Shown here piece after piece: positions 53,130 to 62,978 of a DNA stretch of 64,000 bases. This DNA is from Chitinophagales bacterium. GTDB lineage: Bacteria; Bacteroidota; Bacteroidia; Chitinophagales; Saprospiraceae. Under the pieces are notes generated by a model. That model had not been told where the DNA came from. It ran no database searches and was given only the letters and a program-made list of their open reading frames with translations. The number at the start of each line of letters is the position of its first letter. Position 1 is the stretch's first letter. The stretch covers positions 1 through 64,000 of the forward strand of contig JAKSDI010000088.1 of the NCBI GenBank assembly GCA_022360175.1, written 5' to 3'. The position numbers and the translations under genes were made by a program.

Positions 53130-53909
53130 ATGCTGCTAGCAATTGATATTGGCAACACTAATGTGACCATGGGACTTTCAGTAAATGATGAATGGCAGCA
53201 TATCTGGCGCTTGCCTACTATCACAGATGGAGAAGCCCTCATGTATTACGAAGTTCAAATTAGCAATTTATTCCTTGAAAATGAAGTAGATGGGCATGCT
53301 ATTGAAAGTGTGGTACTAAGTACAGTTGTTCCAGCCTTGAAAGAGGTTTTTGAAAACCTGTCTTTGCACTTTTTTAAAGTATCAGCTCTTGTGGTTGGCT
53401 CTCATATATATGACCAATTGCCTGTCAAAGTAATCAACCCTACGGAGCTAGGTACTGATTTATATGCAAATGCCATTGCTGCATATCACCGCTTTCCAGA
53501 CGGCTGTATTGTTGCAGATTTTGGGACGGCCCTTACCTTTACCGTTGTAGGGCAAGATGGTCATATGAAAGGCGTTTTAATCACTCCCGGCCTGAAAACT
53601 GCTATTGCTGCTTTATTTAGCAAAACTGCTCAGTTGCCAGAAGTGCCATTAGAATTGCCAGACACAGTACTCGGCCAGAATACGGTTCATGCTATCCAGA
53701 GTGGAGTGCTGAATGGTTATATAGGCCTTGTACGCCATACACTGGCAGCTATACGTGCAGAAGCTGGAGCTTCGTTGGCGGCAATTGCTACTGGCGGCCT
53801 TTCATCTATTCTTACTCCGCTTAAAACTAGTTTTGACAGTATTGATTCCACGCTTACGTTGGAAGGGCTTAAATTAATAGGCCTTAAGTATTCACCAACT
53901 GCACAATAA
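53130..53909 (+). CDS. coaX: Type III pantothenate kinase
   Basis: First step of CoA synthesis from pantothenate. 259 residues. The ASKHA-fold phosphate loop is LLAIDIGNTNVTMGL, with Asp6. DLYANAIAAYHRF, VADFGTALTFTVV and TPGLKTAIAALFSKTAQLP are the further family motifs. Type III enzymes are not feedback-inhibited by CoA and need a monovalent cation. With panC and panD it covers much of the pathway within this window. Confidence 0.97.
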   Translation: MLLAIDIGNTNVTMGLSVNDEWQHIWRLPTITDGEALMYYEVQISNLFLENEVDGHAIESVVLSTVVPALKEVFENLSLHFFKVSALVVGSHIYDQLPVKVINPTELGTDLYANAIAAYHRFPDGCIVADFGTALTFTVVGQDGHMKGVLITPGLKTAIAALFSKTAQLPEVPLELPDTVLGQNTVHAIQSGVLNGYIGLVRHTLAAIRAEAGASLAAIATGGLSSILTPLKTSFDSIDSTLTLEGLKLIGLKYSPTAQ

Positions 53910-54004
53910 AGCTTTTGATAAAGCGTGTGGTTTGAATATTAAATTTATTCTAAACCTATAAGCAAAACCATTGTTGTTAGCCTATATTTTAAACTTTTTC
54001 AGCC

Positions 54005-55561
54005 ATGATTTCTAATCAAAATCTACCTGCTTTAGTAGGTATAGATGATATTGCAGCAAGCATTCCCAAATTAATGCTGCCAATCGAAGATTTAGCAAAA
54101 GCAAGAAATCTTGAATATGCTAAATTAAATAAAGGCCTTGGTTTGGAAGCCATGTCTATTAGTGATGCTCATGAAGATGTTGCGACGCTGGCTGCCAATG
54201 CTATTCTTAGTCTGTTGTTAAGAAATGGATTGCAACCCCAGCAAATTGGTCGTATATATATGGGTACAGAAAGTGCAGTGGATGGTGCGAAACCTACTGC
54301 TTCTTATGTGCTGGATATGCTCACTCAATATTTTGAGAAAGATTATGGCAAAGACTGCCTGCTTAATTGTGATGTGGTAGATATGACGTTTGCATGTATC
54401 GGTGCAGTAGATGCTTTACAAAATACACTGGATTGGGTAAGAGCGGGCAGAGATAGAATTGGGATCGTAGTGGGATCAGATATTGCAAAGTACGAACTGG
54501 GGTCTGGAGGAGAATATACTCAGGGGGCAGGTGCTGTTGCTTTGCTAATTAGAGAAAACCCTCGTTTAATGGCAATTCCAGATAATTTTGGAGTTGCAAC
54601 TCGTAGCGTGCACGATTTTTTCAAACCGCTCCGTACGGTCAGCAAAGCGCAGTTAATAGAAGAAGTACTTAAATTGGCAAAAGAAAGTACGCTAACAACA
54701 GAAGAAATTCTTTCTCGTGTTGATGATAAACTGGAAGAAGAAGGAGTGCTTAATAGCCAGGATGCCCTGATTACGCTACATAAGGACACTCCAGTTTTTG
54801 ATGGGCCTTATTCCAACCTATGCTATCGCAACCGCATATGGGAGGCTTTGCAAAACCTGGCGGCTAAAAGTGGCCTGAATGATAACGAGCCGATTACTGA
54901 TGACTGGTATCGATTGATATTCCACTTGCCTTATGCGTTTCAGGCAAGAAGGATGTTTTCCGAAGTATTTATGATTGAAAGCAAACGCAGAGGTGATTGG
55001 AATGAGCTCCAGACAGAACTCAAGCTGGAGCGACCTATGCGGAATCATTTCGAAACAGATGCTGAATACGAAAAAGCATATAATGGTTTTCTAAGAGCAA
55101 TATCCAAAACGGCTCGCTATCGAAAATTTGTGGCGGAAAAAATAGAAAAAGGAGAAAGGGCTTCTTCATTGGTAGGCAATCTCTATACTTCGTCTATTCT
55201 GCTTTCGCTAATGAGTACACTTGAATTAGCGTTAAATGAAGACAGAGATTTGACCGATACTACTTTTGGCTTTTTCTCTTATGGTAGTGGCTCTAAATCA
55301 AAAGTTTTCACGGGGATTCTACAAGATGGCTGGAGAGAAATCAGCCAACGATTTAATCTTTTTGAGCAACTCAGCCAGCGAACTGCTATTGATTATGAAA
55401 CTTACGAACAATTGCATCGCAAACAGAAACAACTAAGCGTTATTGCACCAAATGGAGAGTTCTACCTTGCAGATATATGTAAAGAGCGTAGCGTATTGGA
55501 AGGTGCTCGTACCTACAAGTGGAAAGAAAGTGCTGATAAATTGGTCGATGCCAAGAGATAA
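54005..55561 (+). CDS. Hydroxymethylglutaryl-CoA synthase
   Basis: Condenses acetyl-CoA with acetoacetyl-CoA. 518 residues, longer than most bacterial forms (about 390-460). The catalytic cysteine is C131 in VVDMTFACIGAVDAL; the catalytic glutamate region is GLGLEAMSI-like; the histidine motif is LIFHLPYAFQARRM. HMG-CoA is the entry to the mevalonate route or to ketogenic and beta-branching reactions; no other mevalonate gene is in the window. It follows coaX by 95 bases on the same strand. Confidence 0.93.
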   Translation: MISNQNLPALVGIDDIAASIPKLMLPIEDLAKARNLEYAKLNKGLGLEAMSISDAHEDVATLAANAILSLLLRNGLQPQQIGRIYMGTESAVDGAKPTASYVLDMLTQYFEKDYGKDCLLNCDVVDMTFACIGAVDALQNTLDWVRAGRDRIGIVVGSDIAKYELGSGGEYTQGAGAVALLIRENPRLMAIPDNFGVATRSVHDFFKPLRTVSKAQLIEEVLKLAKESTLTTEEILSRVDDKLEEEGVLNSQDALITLHKDTPVFDGPYSNLCYRNRIWEALQNLAAKSGLNDNEPITDDWYRLIFHLPYAFQARRMFSEVFMIESKRRGDWNELQTELKLERPMRNHFETDAEYEKAYNGFLRAISKTARYRKFVAEKIEKGERASSLVGNLYTSSILLSLMSTLELALNEDRDLTDTTFGFFSYGSGSKSKVFTGILQDGWREISQRFNLFEQLSQRTAIDYETYEQLHRKQKQLSVIAPNGEFYLADICKERSVLEGARTYKWKESADKLVDAKR

Positions 55562-55610
55562 TTTAAGACAACACTTTAGAAGCGAAAATCACAATAAAGG
55601 GTAACTACCT

Positions 55611-55722
55611 AAAAGGCTGTCTCGTAAGTAATGCTTCTACCAGCCTGGTAAATGCATCATCCTGTAATAGAAGCGCATTATCTGCGAGAGAAAAACATCG
55701 GACTTACGAGACAGTTCCTTTT
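55611..55722. repeat. 112-bp inverted-repeat element between convergent genes
   Basis: CTGTCTCGTAAGT (55617-55629) pairs with ACTTACGAGACAG (55702-55714), flanked by AAAAGG and CCTTTT and with an inner pair AATGC-TTCTA / TAGAA-GCGCATT. GGCTGTCTCGTAAGT resembles terminal repeats of several IS families, so it may be a MITE, but it may also be a bidirectional terminator for the HMG-CoA synthase and serine hydrolase genes. Confidence 0.6.
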
Positions 55723-55761
55723 ATAAAAGAAGTAATTTAAGTCGCATACCCTGATGTAAGC

Positions 55762-57294
55762 TTATTTTAATTTGGTGAATACATCACCATCAGATATGAG
55801 TCCGCTTAAAGTTTCTCCATCATAAAGAAACTCGATTACATCACCAGAGCCAGGTGCCAATTCTACTCTAATCGTTTCAGGCCTTTTGAAAGGAGTGGCT
55901 GTACAGTGCATATTGCCCATACTTACTTTTATGGCCTTGTCTGCGCCATCTACATAAATGGTACCATAAATGTCATTGTGGTATACTCCTGAGTAATCTT
56001 CAAAAGACTGTTTTAATTGCCATTCTCTCTTTGCTCTTTTAGCCCTGTCTTCAGCAATTCGTTTACTCATATTGTCAAAGCGATTGACCATACCGGCTAA
56101 GCTTTCCTGATATTTTTCATCTATTTTTCCATTATCCATCCACCAATCGTAGGTATAAGTTGCCAAAAGATGCATCAATCGGTATCCCATAATACCTTCA
56201 TTGACCATCACCGCTACTCCAATATTTTGATCTGGTAAAAAGGAAATATGGGTGAAATAGCCAGGAAAACCTCCAAAGTGAGCAACGGCTTTTTCTCCTC
56301 TATATTCATTGATGAGCCACCCCATCCCATAGCCTTTTTCCTCAAAAGGATCATTTCGTGGCTCCTCTATTTTTGCAAGCAACTTCTGTGATTGCTGAAT
56401 CAGCTTCTTAGGGAAAATTTGCTGGCCATTCAATTGCCCTTCTGACATTTGTACCTGGAGCCATTTACCTATGTCTTCACCTGTAGTGATCAGGCCTCCT
56501 GCTGATTGCATGGTATTATCCTTTTTTAGTAGATAAACAGCTTCAATATTGTCAGAAGCATAACCAATATAAGGGAGCGCTAAGGGCCAGTTATTGATAG
56601 TTGCTCTTGATGCATAAGCTGTAGTACGATTCATCCCAAGAGGAGTGAAGATTTCTTCTTCTAAGCAGTCCTGTCAGGATTTGCCTAGGTGTTCCTGTAG
56701 GATCAATGCATAGATATTATACCCTGTATTAGTATATTGAAACTTGCCATGGCCTGCCTTATTGGGCTTACAATGATCCATCAATTGCATTAATTTTTCA
56801 TGATGATGATCGCCAGAGTAGGCAACACGGAAGGAGATGCCGCCATTTTCAATACCAGAAGTGTGTGTCAGTAGATCGCGTACTTTGACTTGATCAGCAT
56901 TTAGCTCTGGTTTGAAGTTAACATTGGGGAAGTATTTTGTGATAGGAGCATCCAGTTTTATAATATTTCTACTATCGTAAATGCTAGCTAATAAGGCTGT
57001 GAAAGATTTTGTGCAGGATGCAATATAAAAGCTTGTGCCAGCATGCATTTTCTCTTTCTTTTGCCTGTTGGCATATCCAAAGCCTTTAGCATAAATGGTT
57101 TTGCCATCTTTCACAACTGTTACAATCGCACCAGGAATGGTAGGCAAATCTTCTAATGCTTTTGTAATATACATATCGGCATCTTTTGTAAATGTATTCT
57201 GAATAGCCTGTTGTCCGTAAACACTTGGAATAAGGAATAGTAAAAGCATAGGCAGGGTGATGAAAGCCCATCTGTCAGTAGTAAGGTGATTCAT
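55762..57294 (-). pseudogene. Serine hydrolase (beta-lactamase/PBP4-type) interrupted by one in-frame TGA
   Basis: One continuous 510-codon frame is broken only by a TGA at 56674-56676 (codon 207). Before it are a signal peptide (IPSVYGQ), the SxxK motif S93-C-T-K96 and the YxN motif as FQYTNTGYN. After it are HFGGFPGYFTHISF, the KTG-equivalent region, and a C-terminal lipocalin-like domain ending SGLISDGDVFTKLK. The sequence around the stop, HLGKS-stop-QDCLEEEIFTPLGM, fits a Trp codon TGG changed to TGA. It may be a recent null allele, a sequencing error or read-through. A class C esterase or D-aminopeptidase role is expected for the intact form. Confidence 0.85.
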
Positions 57295-57360
57295 ATCCTA
57301 TTGATTTTGTTTGCTGCAAATCTACAGGGCTATGAATCAAAAATCTTGAACAAATGAAAC

Positions 57361-58167
57361 CTACTCCATAATAGTTTGCACCATTTTATTAAAACGTTTG
57401 GGTGTGCTCCGGATTTTTGATTTGAAAAGCCTATTGAGATGGCTTTGATCGGCAAAACCACAGTCATAGGCAATTTCAGAAATAGATTGTTTGCCAGCGG
57501 ATAAGGCATCTAGGACTTTTCGCATTCTAACGTTGTGGAGGTATTCCTTTACCGAGCATCCGAAATGTTGGCGAAAAACCCTGGCTAAATATACAGGATG
57601 TACTTGCACACTTTTTGCAAGGTCTTTTACTCTGAGACTTTGATCATATTCATCCTGGATGCAATTAGTGATGTGTTTTAACCAGGGAGGGGGCGCTTTG
57701 GATATTGAGTGAGGCGCTTTGAAAAGAGTGGAGGTCAATTCCATGATGCTTTCTTCTACTGCACTCATTTGTATAGATGTGTCTAAAGCGTGGAGAAACT
57801 GTATACCCTGTGAGGTGTGAATAGGATTGTGAAACCAAACCCAGTCTTGCTTATCGTCAAAATGGGTAGGAGCTAATAGAGGTGTACGTTTATATATAAT
57901 AGATATAATCCTGGCTCCTTTTGGCCCAAAAGTGTTGCAGTGTTCTACTCCTTCGGGTTTATAGACGATGCTGCTCGTGGTGGCATACTCATTTTGGCGG
58001 CTTACTTTTTCTGTTAAATCACCTTGCAATACAATGCTGATTCTAGCGGGGCCATCATGATGTAAATCATATTTAAAATTGGGCGAATAGGTAGAGTCTA
58101 TAATAACAAAATCCTTATAATTTAGACATTTATAGTTGGGGTGTGAAATAATAACTGGTTCTTCCAT
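57361..58167 (-). CDS. AraC family transcriptional regulator
   Basis: 268 residues. An N-terminal cupin-like sensing domain (residues about 1-150) is followed by the two helix-turn-helix motifs: LRVKDLAKSVQVHPVYLARV and ISEIAYDCGFADQSHLNRLF, with STPKRFNK. It lies 66 bases upstream of the broken serine hydrolase on the same strand and may regulate or be co-transcribed with it. Confidence 0.93.
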   Translation of the reverse strand: MEEPVIISHPNYKCLNYKDFVIIDSTYSPNFKYDLHHDGPARISIVLQGDLTEKVSRQNEYATTSSIVYKPEGVEHCNTFGPKGARIISIIYKRTPLLAPTHFDDKQDWVWFHNPIHTSQGIQFLHALDTSIQMSAVEESIMELTSTLFKAPHSISKAPPPWLKHITNCIQDEYDQSLRVKDLAKSVQVHPVYLARVFRQHFGCSVKEYLHNVRMRKVLDALSAGKQSISEIAYDCGFADQSHLNRLFKSKIRSTPKRFNKMVQTIME

Positions 58168-58367
58168 GGCACTCGTTTTCTATCCGTATCAAAGATTATA
58201 AAGAAAGTCAATGCTTCCTTCTTTTATCTCTCAACGCACGTTTTTTTTAGATTAAAAATCAATAGACAATTATCTTGTAGGATGGTTGTAAGGTGCTAGC
58301 AAGATAATTTCCCGAAAAGGAACAATCCTCACTAGCTAACCGTATATATTTGTAAAAACAAATCACT

Positions 58368-59627
58368 ATGCGGGGATTATTTTTTCTATTAGCGTTTAGT
58401 TTACTTTTTATACAATGCAATAATAATGATGATGATCAGAGCAACTGTACTAATTATACGATTGGCTGGTCTACTCAAGAAAATGAAATGGCAGAAACGA
58501 AGTGGCTGGTTTTAACAGATGAAACCGGGACGCTTATTGCTTCCGTAAAAGAAGATGAGATAAATGATTTAACAGTAGATGTTGAAAACTGTGGAGTAAG
58601 AGTAGATGTTACCGCTTTTTCTTTTGAACATCGCTCGTTTATGGTTGATGGGCAATCAACAGAGATACCGGTTTATTATTTACGCACTTTTTTAGATGTT
58701 CCTTCCGGATTTGAAATAAAAGACCAGGAAAAAACAATGGCCAGTAATCGTGCAATTGCTGTAGAAGGAGTGAATACATTGGAGGAATTGATATGGCCTG
58801 CTACTAATAATATTGATTTTGATGGCACTGCTTTTATTGATCCAGAAGCCAGCTTATTGAGTTTTCAAATTGAAGTACCTGAAAGACATCCTGCATTTGT
58901 GCGTATACGAGCAAATGGTGAAGCACAGAGTAGATATATCTGGATAGATAGCGTGCTACAAGCTGATTACACCTTAAGTTATGGAGAATTGCCATTATTA
59001 CAGCCGCAAGGCCCCGTGATACTTCCTAATGATGCTTTGTGGAACTACAATATATATGGTCAAAATACTTTGTTTGAAACCCGAATTGCAAATCCTATTG
59101 CCCCTGCTTTGGTAATGGATGAATTTGGAGTATTACTGCCTCAAAACCAGGATATATCTACACTTAGAACGGAAGCTTTCCAGACAGCTTTTGCTTCGGA
59201 TGGCAGGAGTTACAATGCTTATTATTATAGTGAAAACCATTCAGGGCTCCCGAGCATGATCACTACTATTGAACCAAATTTTGTTATAGAACGTGCTAAT
59301 GAAGGGATGTCCATTAATGTTAGCGGGGAAAGCCTGACGGCATTAGAAATATCTCTTCAGGAGCAAAACTCTACAGATACTCGTTTGATATGGACCATAT
59401 ATGGGAAAGCAGAACACTTCGAGGATTTCACCTGGCCAGCCTGGCCTGAAAGCTTGTCCAGTGAAAGATTCAGTCATTTAACGAAAAATTCAGCTACTCC
59501 TATTATCGTCAACGCATTGCAGTATGGAAGTAGCCCTGTTTATGAAGATTTTCTAAGAGCAAAGGGTCAAAGTGATAACATTTGGGAAACGGAGCAAGGA
59601 ATAAGGGCAAGAGCAAAGGAGTTTTAA
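58368..59627 (+). CDS. Hypothetical lipoprotein
   Basis: 419 residues. The lipoprotein signal (FFLLAFSLLFIQC) gives a lipidated Cys followed by NNNDDDQSN, a surface-export-like acidic stretch. The body is beta-rich with Asp/Asn loops and no recognised domain (WLVLTDETGTLIASVKEDEI, then LWNYNIYGQNTLFE). The acidic start after Cys recalls the lipoprotein export signal of Bacteroidota, so a surface location is possible. It stands alone. Confidence 0.8.
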   Translation: MRGLFFLLAFSLLFIQCNNNDDDQSNCTNYTIGWSTQENEMAETKWLVLTDETGTLIASVKEDEINDLTVDVENCGVRVDVTAFSFEHRSFMVDGQSTEIPVYYLRTFLDVPSGFEIKDQEKTMASNRAIAVEGVNTLEELIWPATNNIDFDGTAFIDPEASLLSFQIEVPERHPAFVRIRANGEAQSRYIWIDSVLQADYTLSYGELPLLQPQGPVILPNDALWNYNIYGQNTLFETRIANPIAPALVMDEFGVLLPQNQDISTLRTEAFQTAFASDGRSYNAYYYSENHSGLPSMITTIEPNFVIERANEGMSINVSGESLTALEISLQEQNSTDTRLIWTIYGKAEHFEDFTWPAWPESLSSERFSHLTKNSATPIIVNALQYGSSPVYEDFLRAKGQSDNIWETEQGIRARAKEF

Positions 59628-59681
59628 ATCAAGTCGTACTAAAAAAAGCAGCTATATTCCTGTTCCCTTCTCTATTTTTAC

Positions 59682-59689
59682 GATCTTTG
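59682..59689 (+). promoter_or_regulatory. Candidate glyS -7 box GATCTTTG
   Basis: One mismatch from TAnnTTTG, continuing as CGGC, 56 bases before the glyS ATG. Confidence 0.35.
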
Positions 59690-59745
59690 CGGCTTAATTT
59701 AAAATGGCATTAGCTGCCGTTAGGTAGAATCAAGAAGAAAATATT

Positions 59746-61290
59746 ATGGCACAGATAGACTTTAAGGCGCTGATTGCCCACTGTAAGGAATACGGATTCA
59801 TTTATCAGTCGAGTGAAGTATATGACGGACTGAGTGCGGTATATGACTACGGCCCTTATGGTTCTGAATTGAAGAATAATCTCAAGGAATATTGGTGGCG
59901 TAGTATGGTGCATATGCACGATAATATTGTGGGGATTGATGCGGCCATTTTTATGCATCCTCTTACCTGGAAAGCTTCTGGCCACGTAGATGCATTTAAT
60001 GACCCTCTGATTGACAATAAGGATAGCAAGCGTCGTTACCGTGCAGATGTGCTAGTAGAAGATTACATGGATAAAGTGATGGCTAAAGCGAATAAAGAGC
60101 TGGATAAGGCAGCTAAGCGTTTTGGCGATGACTTCGACAGAGAGTTGTACAAAACAACCAACCCTAGAGTAAAAGGCTATCTCGATAAGTATAACGATAT
60201 CAAAGAGCGTCTTGGTAATGCTATGAGTGCTGGTGATTTGGAAGGACTAAAGGGTTTGATTGATGAGTTGGAAATAGCTGATCCTGATACAGGCTCTCGC
60301 AACTGGACTGATGTGCGACAGTTTAACCTGATGTTCTCTACTCAGCTTGGAAATATAGCCGGAGAAGAAGGTAAATTGTATTTGCGCCCAGAAACAGCAC
60401 AGGGTATATTTGTCAACTTCCTAAATGTACAGAAAACTACTCGTCAGAAGATTCCTTTTGGTATTGCACAGATCGGTAAGGCTTTCCGTAATGAAATTGT
60501 AGCTCGCCAGTTTATTTTCCGTATGCGTGAATTTGAGCAAATGGAAATGCAGTTTTTCATTAAACCAGGTACCCAGAAGGAGTGGTACGAACATTGGAAA
60601 GAAGCTCGCATGAAGTGGCATCTTGCATTGGGTACACCTCAAGAAAAGCTACAATTCCATGATCATGATGCATTGGCACACTATGCTGATGCTGCTGTTG
60701 ATATCCAATTCCAATTTCCATTTGGCTTTAAAGAATTGGAAGGTATCCACAGCCGTACAGATTTTGACCTAAGTAGCCACCAGGAATTGTCAGGTAAGAA
60801 AATGCAATATTTTGACCCTGAATTGCAGGAGAGTTATGTGCCATATGTAGTAGAAACTTCCATTGGCTGCGACCGTATGTTTCTGGCTACTATGAGCAAT
60901 GCACTACAAACGGAAACAGTGGTTGGTGCGAATGGTAAGGAAAGTACCCGTGATGTATTGAAGCTACACCCAGCTCTTGCTCCTGTAAAATGTGCTATTT
61001 TGCCTCTTAAGCGCAATGAAGAACGACTGGTAAAAATGGCTAAGGATATCTTCAATGATCTTCGTCTTTCTTTCAATGTACAGTATGATGATACGGGTAG
61101 CATTGGTAAGCTTTATCGCCGTCAGGATGCGATTGGTACACCATTCTGTATTACGGTAGATTTTGAAGCACTGGATGATAATACAGTTACCGTTCGCGAT
61201 CGTGATACACTGGAACAAGAGCGTGTTCCAATCGAAAAACTGGAAAGCCTGATTCGCGACAAAGTAGATATGAAGCAGTTATTTGTATAA
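59746..61290 (+). CDS. glyS: Glycine--tRNA ligase, dimeric class II type
   Basis: Charges tRNA-Gly. 514 residues, the single-chain eukaryote-like alpha2 form. Motifs include FIYQSSEVYDGLSAVYDYGP at the start, YLRPETAQGIFVNFLNV, IGKAFRNEI with FRMREFEQMEMQFFI (motif 2), and PYVVETSIGCDRMFLA (motif 3). The C-terminal anticodon-binding domain begins near LHPALAPVKCAILPL. No T-box is seen in its leader. Confidence 0.97.
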   Translation: MAQIDFKALIAHCKEYGFIYQSSEVYDGLSAVYDYGPYGSELKNNLKEYWWRSMVHMHDNIVGIDAAIFMHPLTWKASGHVDAFNDPLIDNKDSKRRYRADVLVEDYMDKVMAKANKELDKAAKRFGDDFDRELYKTTNPRVKGYLDKYNDIKERLGNAMSAGDLEGLKGLIDELEIADPDTGSRNWTDVRQFNLMFSTQLGNIAGEEGKLYLRPETAQGIFVNFLNVQKTTRQKIPFGIAQIGKAFRNEIVARQFIFRMREFEQMEMQFFIKPGTQKEWYEHWKEARMKWHLALGTPQEKLQFHDHDALAHYADAAVDIQFQFPFGFKELEGIHSRTDFDLSSHQELSGKKMQYFDPELQESYVPYVVETSIGCDRMFLATMSNALQTETVVGANGKESTRDVLKLHPALAPVKCAILPLKRNEERLVKMAKDIFNDLRLSFNVQYDDTGSIGKLYRRQDAIGTPFCITVDFEALDDNTVTVRDRDTLEQERVPIEKLESLIRDKVDMKQLFV

Positions 61291-61322
61291 AAAGGGCGGG
61301 AACACCCGCTGATAGATAAATT

Positions 61323-61361
61323 AAAAATCCCAGGTACTGTATCACAGGCTTGGGGTTTTTG
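61323..61361 (+). terminator. glyS terminator
   Basis: AAAAATCCCAG pairs with CTTGGGGTTTTT through a stem with some G-U pairs, ending in a T run. A smaller GCGGG-AACA-CCCGC hairpin lies just upstream. Confidence 0.75.
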
Positions 61362-61528
61362 TTTGTAGGATCAGACGTTTTTGATTGGTGAGTGTATTGA
61401 ATCGAAGAAGGAACTCTCAGCTATCAATATGATTGGCCTAATGCTTGAAAAGGAAAGGGGGAAACAAGAAAAGCTTTTTCCAAACCATACTGAAGCAGGA
61501 CTCGTCTTATAAAGAAAATGCCTTTCCC

Positions 61529-62179
61529 ATGTTAAAAACGCTTTATCTAATTGCTCTCCTGGTGCTTTCTTTAAATTTATTTGGACAGCATTCAAAGGAT
61601 TTTTTCTCTATAGGAATTACGCCTACCTATCTGCTAGACCCGATCACGCCTTCTATTGGCTTCTCTTTGGAAAAGAAAATAACAAGGGATGTACATCTGG
61701 AATTAATGTACGGGTTTGACCCCGACTGGAAATTTTTGAACTGGCACCCTGATCCTACCTCAACCCACCACGAATATAAGCTGGCTTTCAAGTATTTATT
61801 CAATCAGAAAGAAAATAAGGATTATTACATTTATATAGGCGGCGACTTTTTTGGGAACTACAATGAATATGAACGAAAGAGGAATACTTACCAGGAAAAT
61901 GGCAAGCACTATTCTTTTGACAGAGCAAGGATAATCAGGTCAGTTTATGGTGTACGGATAGATTATGGTATTAAAACGAAATTTATCAAAAGATTCTGGC
62001 TGGAAATATATAATGGAGTAGGTGGGAGACATCGTATTCTCCGGTATTTCCCTGAGGGAAAAGCAGTGGATGAATCCCCTCCCTTTGATGAATGGATTGT
62101 CCCTTTTGATAGAAATGCTGGTAGAAGATGGACGCTGGCATTTATCATTGGACTGAAAATGGAGTATAGAATTTTTTAA
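61529..62179 (+). CDS. Hypothetical secreted protein, beta-barrel-like
   Basis: 216 residues from the ATG at 61529 with a signal peptide (LIALLVLSLNLFGQ). The mature part alternates aromatic residues in strand-like segments (FFSIGITPTYLLDPITPSIG, DVHLELMYGFDPD, YYIYIGGDFFGNYNEYE) and ends LAFIIGLKMEYRIF with a terminal Phe, the usual outer-membrane-protein ending. Function unknown. A start at 61445 would lack the signal. Confidence 0.78.
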   Translation: MLKTLYLIALLVLSLNLFGQHSKDFFSIGITPTYLLDPITPSIGFSLEKKITRDVHLELMYGFDPDWKFLNWHPDPTSTHHEYKLAFKYLFNQKENKDYYIYIGGDFFGNYNEYERKRNTYQENGKHYSFDRARIIRSVYGVRIDYGIKTKFIKRFWLEIYNGVGGRHRILRYFPEGKAVDESPPFDEWIVPFDRNAGRRWTLAFIIGLKMEYRIF

Positions 62180-62298
62180 TGAGCTATAAAATCAATACGC
62201 AAAAGTTAAAGGTAGGGGGAGGATTGGTTTGGAAAAATGGTGAAAGCCAATTGATCAGGAAAATTATAAAGCAGTGATTCTGGATTCCAGGTAAAATA

Positions 62299-62340
62299 AA
62301 AAATCCCAGACTTTGGAAATTGCCAGTGTCCGGGATTTTT
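62299..62340. terminator. Bidirectional terminator
   Basis: AAAAATCCC (62299-62307) and GGGATTTTT (62332-62340) flank a 24-base loop, serving the secreted-protein gene on plus and the ArsR-fold gene ending at 62382 on minus. Confidence 0.75.
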
Positions 62341-62381
62341 TATTTGTAGTATGAATAATCTACATTGTCATAGTCTGTGTA

Positions 62382-62693
62382 TTAGTTCGACTCCTCAAGG
62401 AATGAATTAACAGACCCTACTACATTTGCTAGCTTATCATAATCGATGCTATAGTGAATATACTTGCCATCACGTTGTGTGATAACTAAACCAGCTAATC
62501 GTAGAATACGTAAATGTTGAGACGTGATTGACTGTTCAAGATTTAGTGTATTGTAAATCTTGTTTACATTGATCTCATCATTTTTGTCAATAAATTCGAG
62601 AATTTTCATTCTCAGAGGATGTGCTACTGCGCGGAGTACCTCAGCAGAGGCTTCTAAGCGCTCATTGCTGATGCTTACTTTAGTTTTTCTCAT
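62382..62693 (-). CDS. ArsR-fold winged-helix transcriptional regulator (paralogue 1)
   Basis: 103 residues. The winged helix-turn-helix reads VNKIYNTLNLEQSITSQHLR, followed by ILRLAGLVITQRDGKYIHYS (recognition helix and wing). It opens with LRAVAHPLRMKILEFI, as ArsR proteins do. The cysteine metal site of ArsR/SmtB (CxCxxC-type) is absent, so it is not a metal sensor of that class. It is about half identical by eye to the protein encoded at 62979-63317. Confidence 0.92.
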   Translation of the reverse strand: MRKTKVSISNERLEASAEVLRAVAHPLRMKILEFIDKNDEINVNKIYNTLNLEQSITSQHLRILRLAGLVITQRDGKYIHYSIDYDKLANVVGSVNSFLEESN

Positions 62694-62909
62694 AGAAACT
62701 GTTGTTTTTGTATAGTATGTTGTGGAGGGTTAACAGGTTGACATCAACCAGTAACACCCGTTTTCCATCCAAAATTTAAGTATAAATCGTTATTAAATTC
62801 AGTTTTCTTATATATGTACGCTGTAGAAACGATTTATATTTTAGCAAATATGCATTTTTTATTTATTTTTTCCAAAACTATAGATAACCCCTTGGATTTC
62901 TTTAACAAC

Positions 62910-62951
62910 AAAAAGTGCTATAGCAGACATTGAACCGCTATAGCACTTTTT
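62910..62951. terminator. Terminator between the two ArsR-fold genes
   Basis: A perfect 15-bp stem AAAAAGTGCTATAGC / GCTATAGCACTTTTT with a 12-base loop. On the minus strand it ends the 62979-63317 transcript. Confidence 0.88.
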
Positions 62952-62978
62952 GCAATATTCTGTAAATGTTCGTTTTCC

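Noticed and set aside
59628-59745. A T-box or other riboswitch before glyS
   Set aside because: The leader is only about 50 bases from the predicted promoter and no specifier or antiterminator structure is visible.
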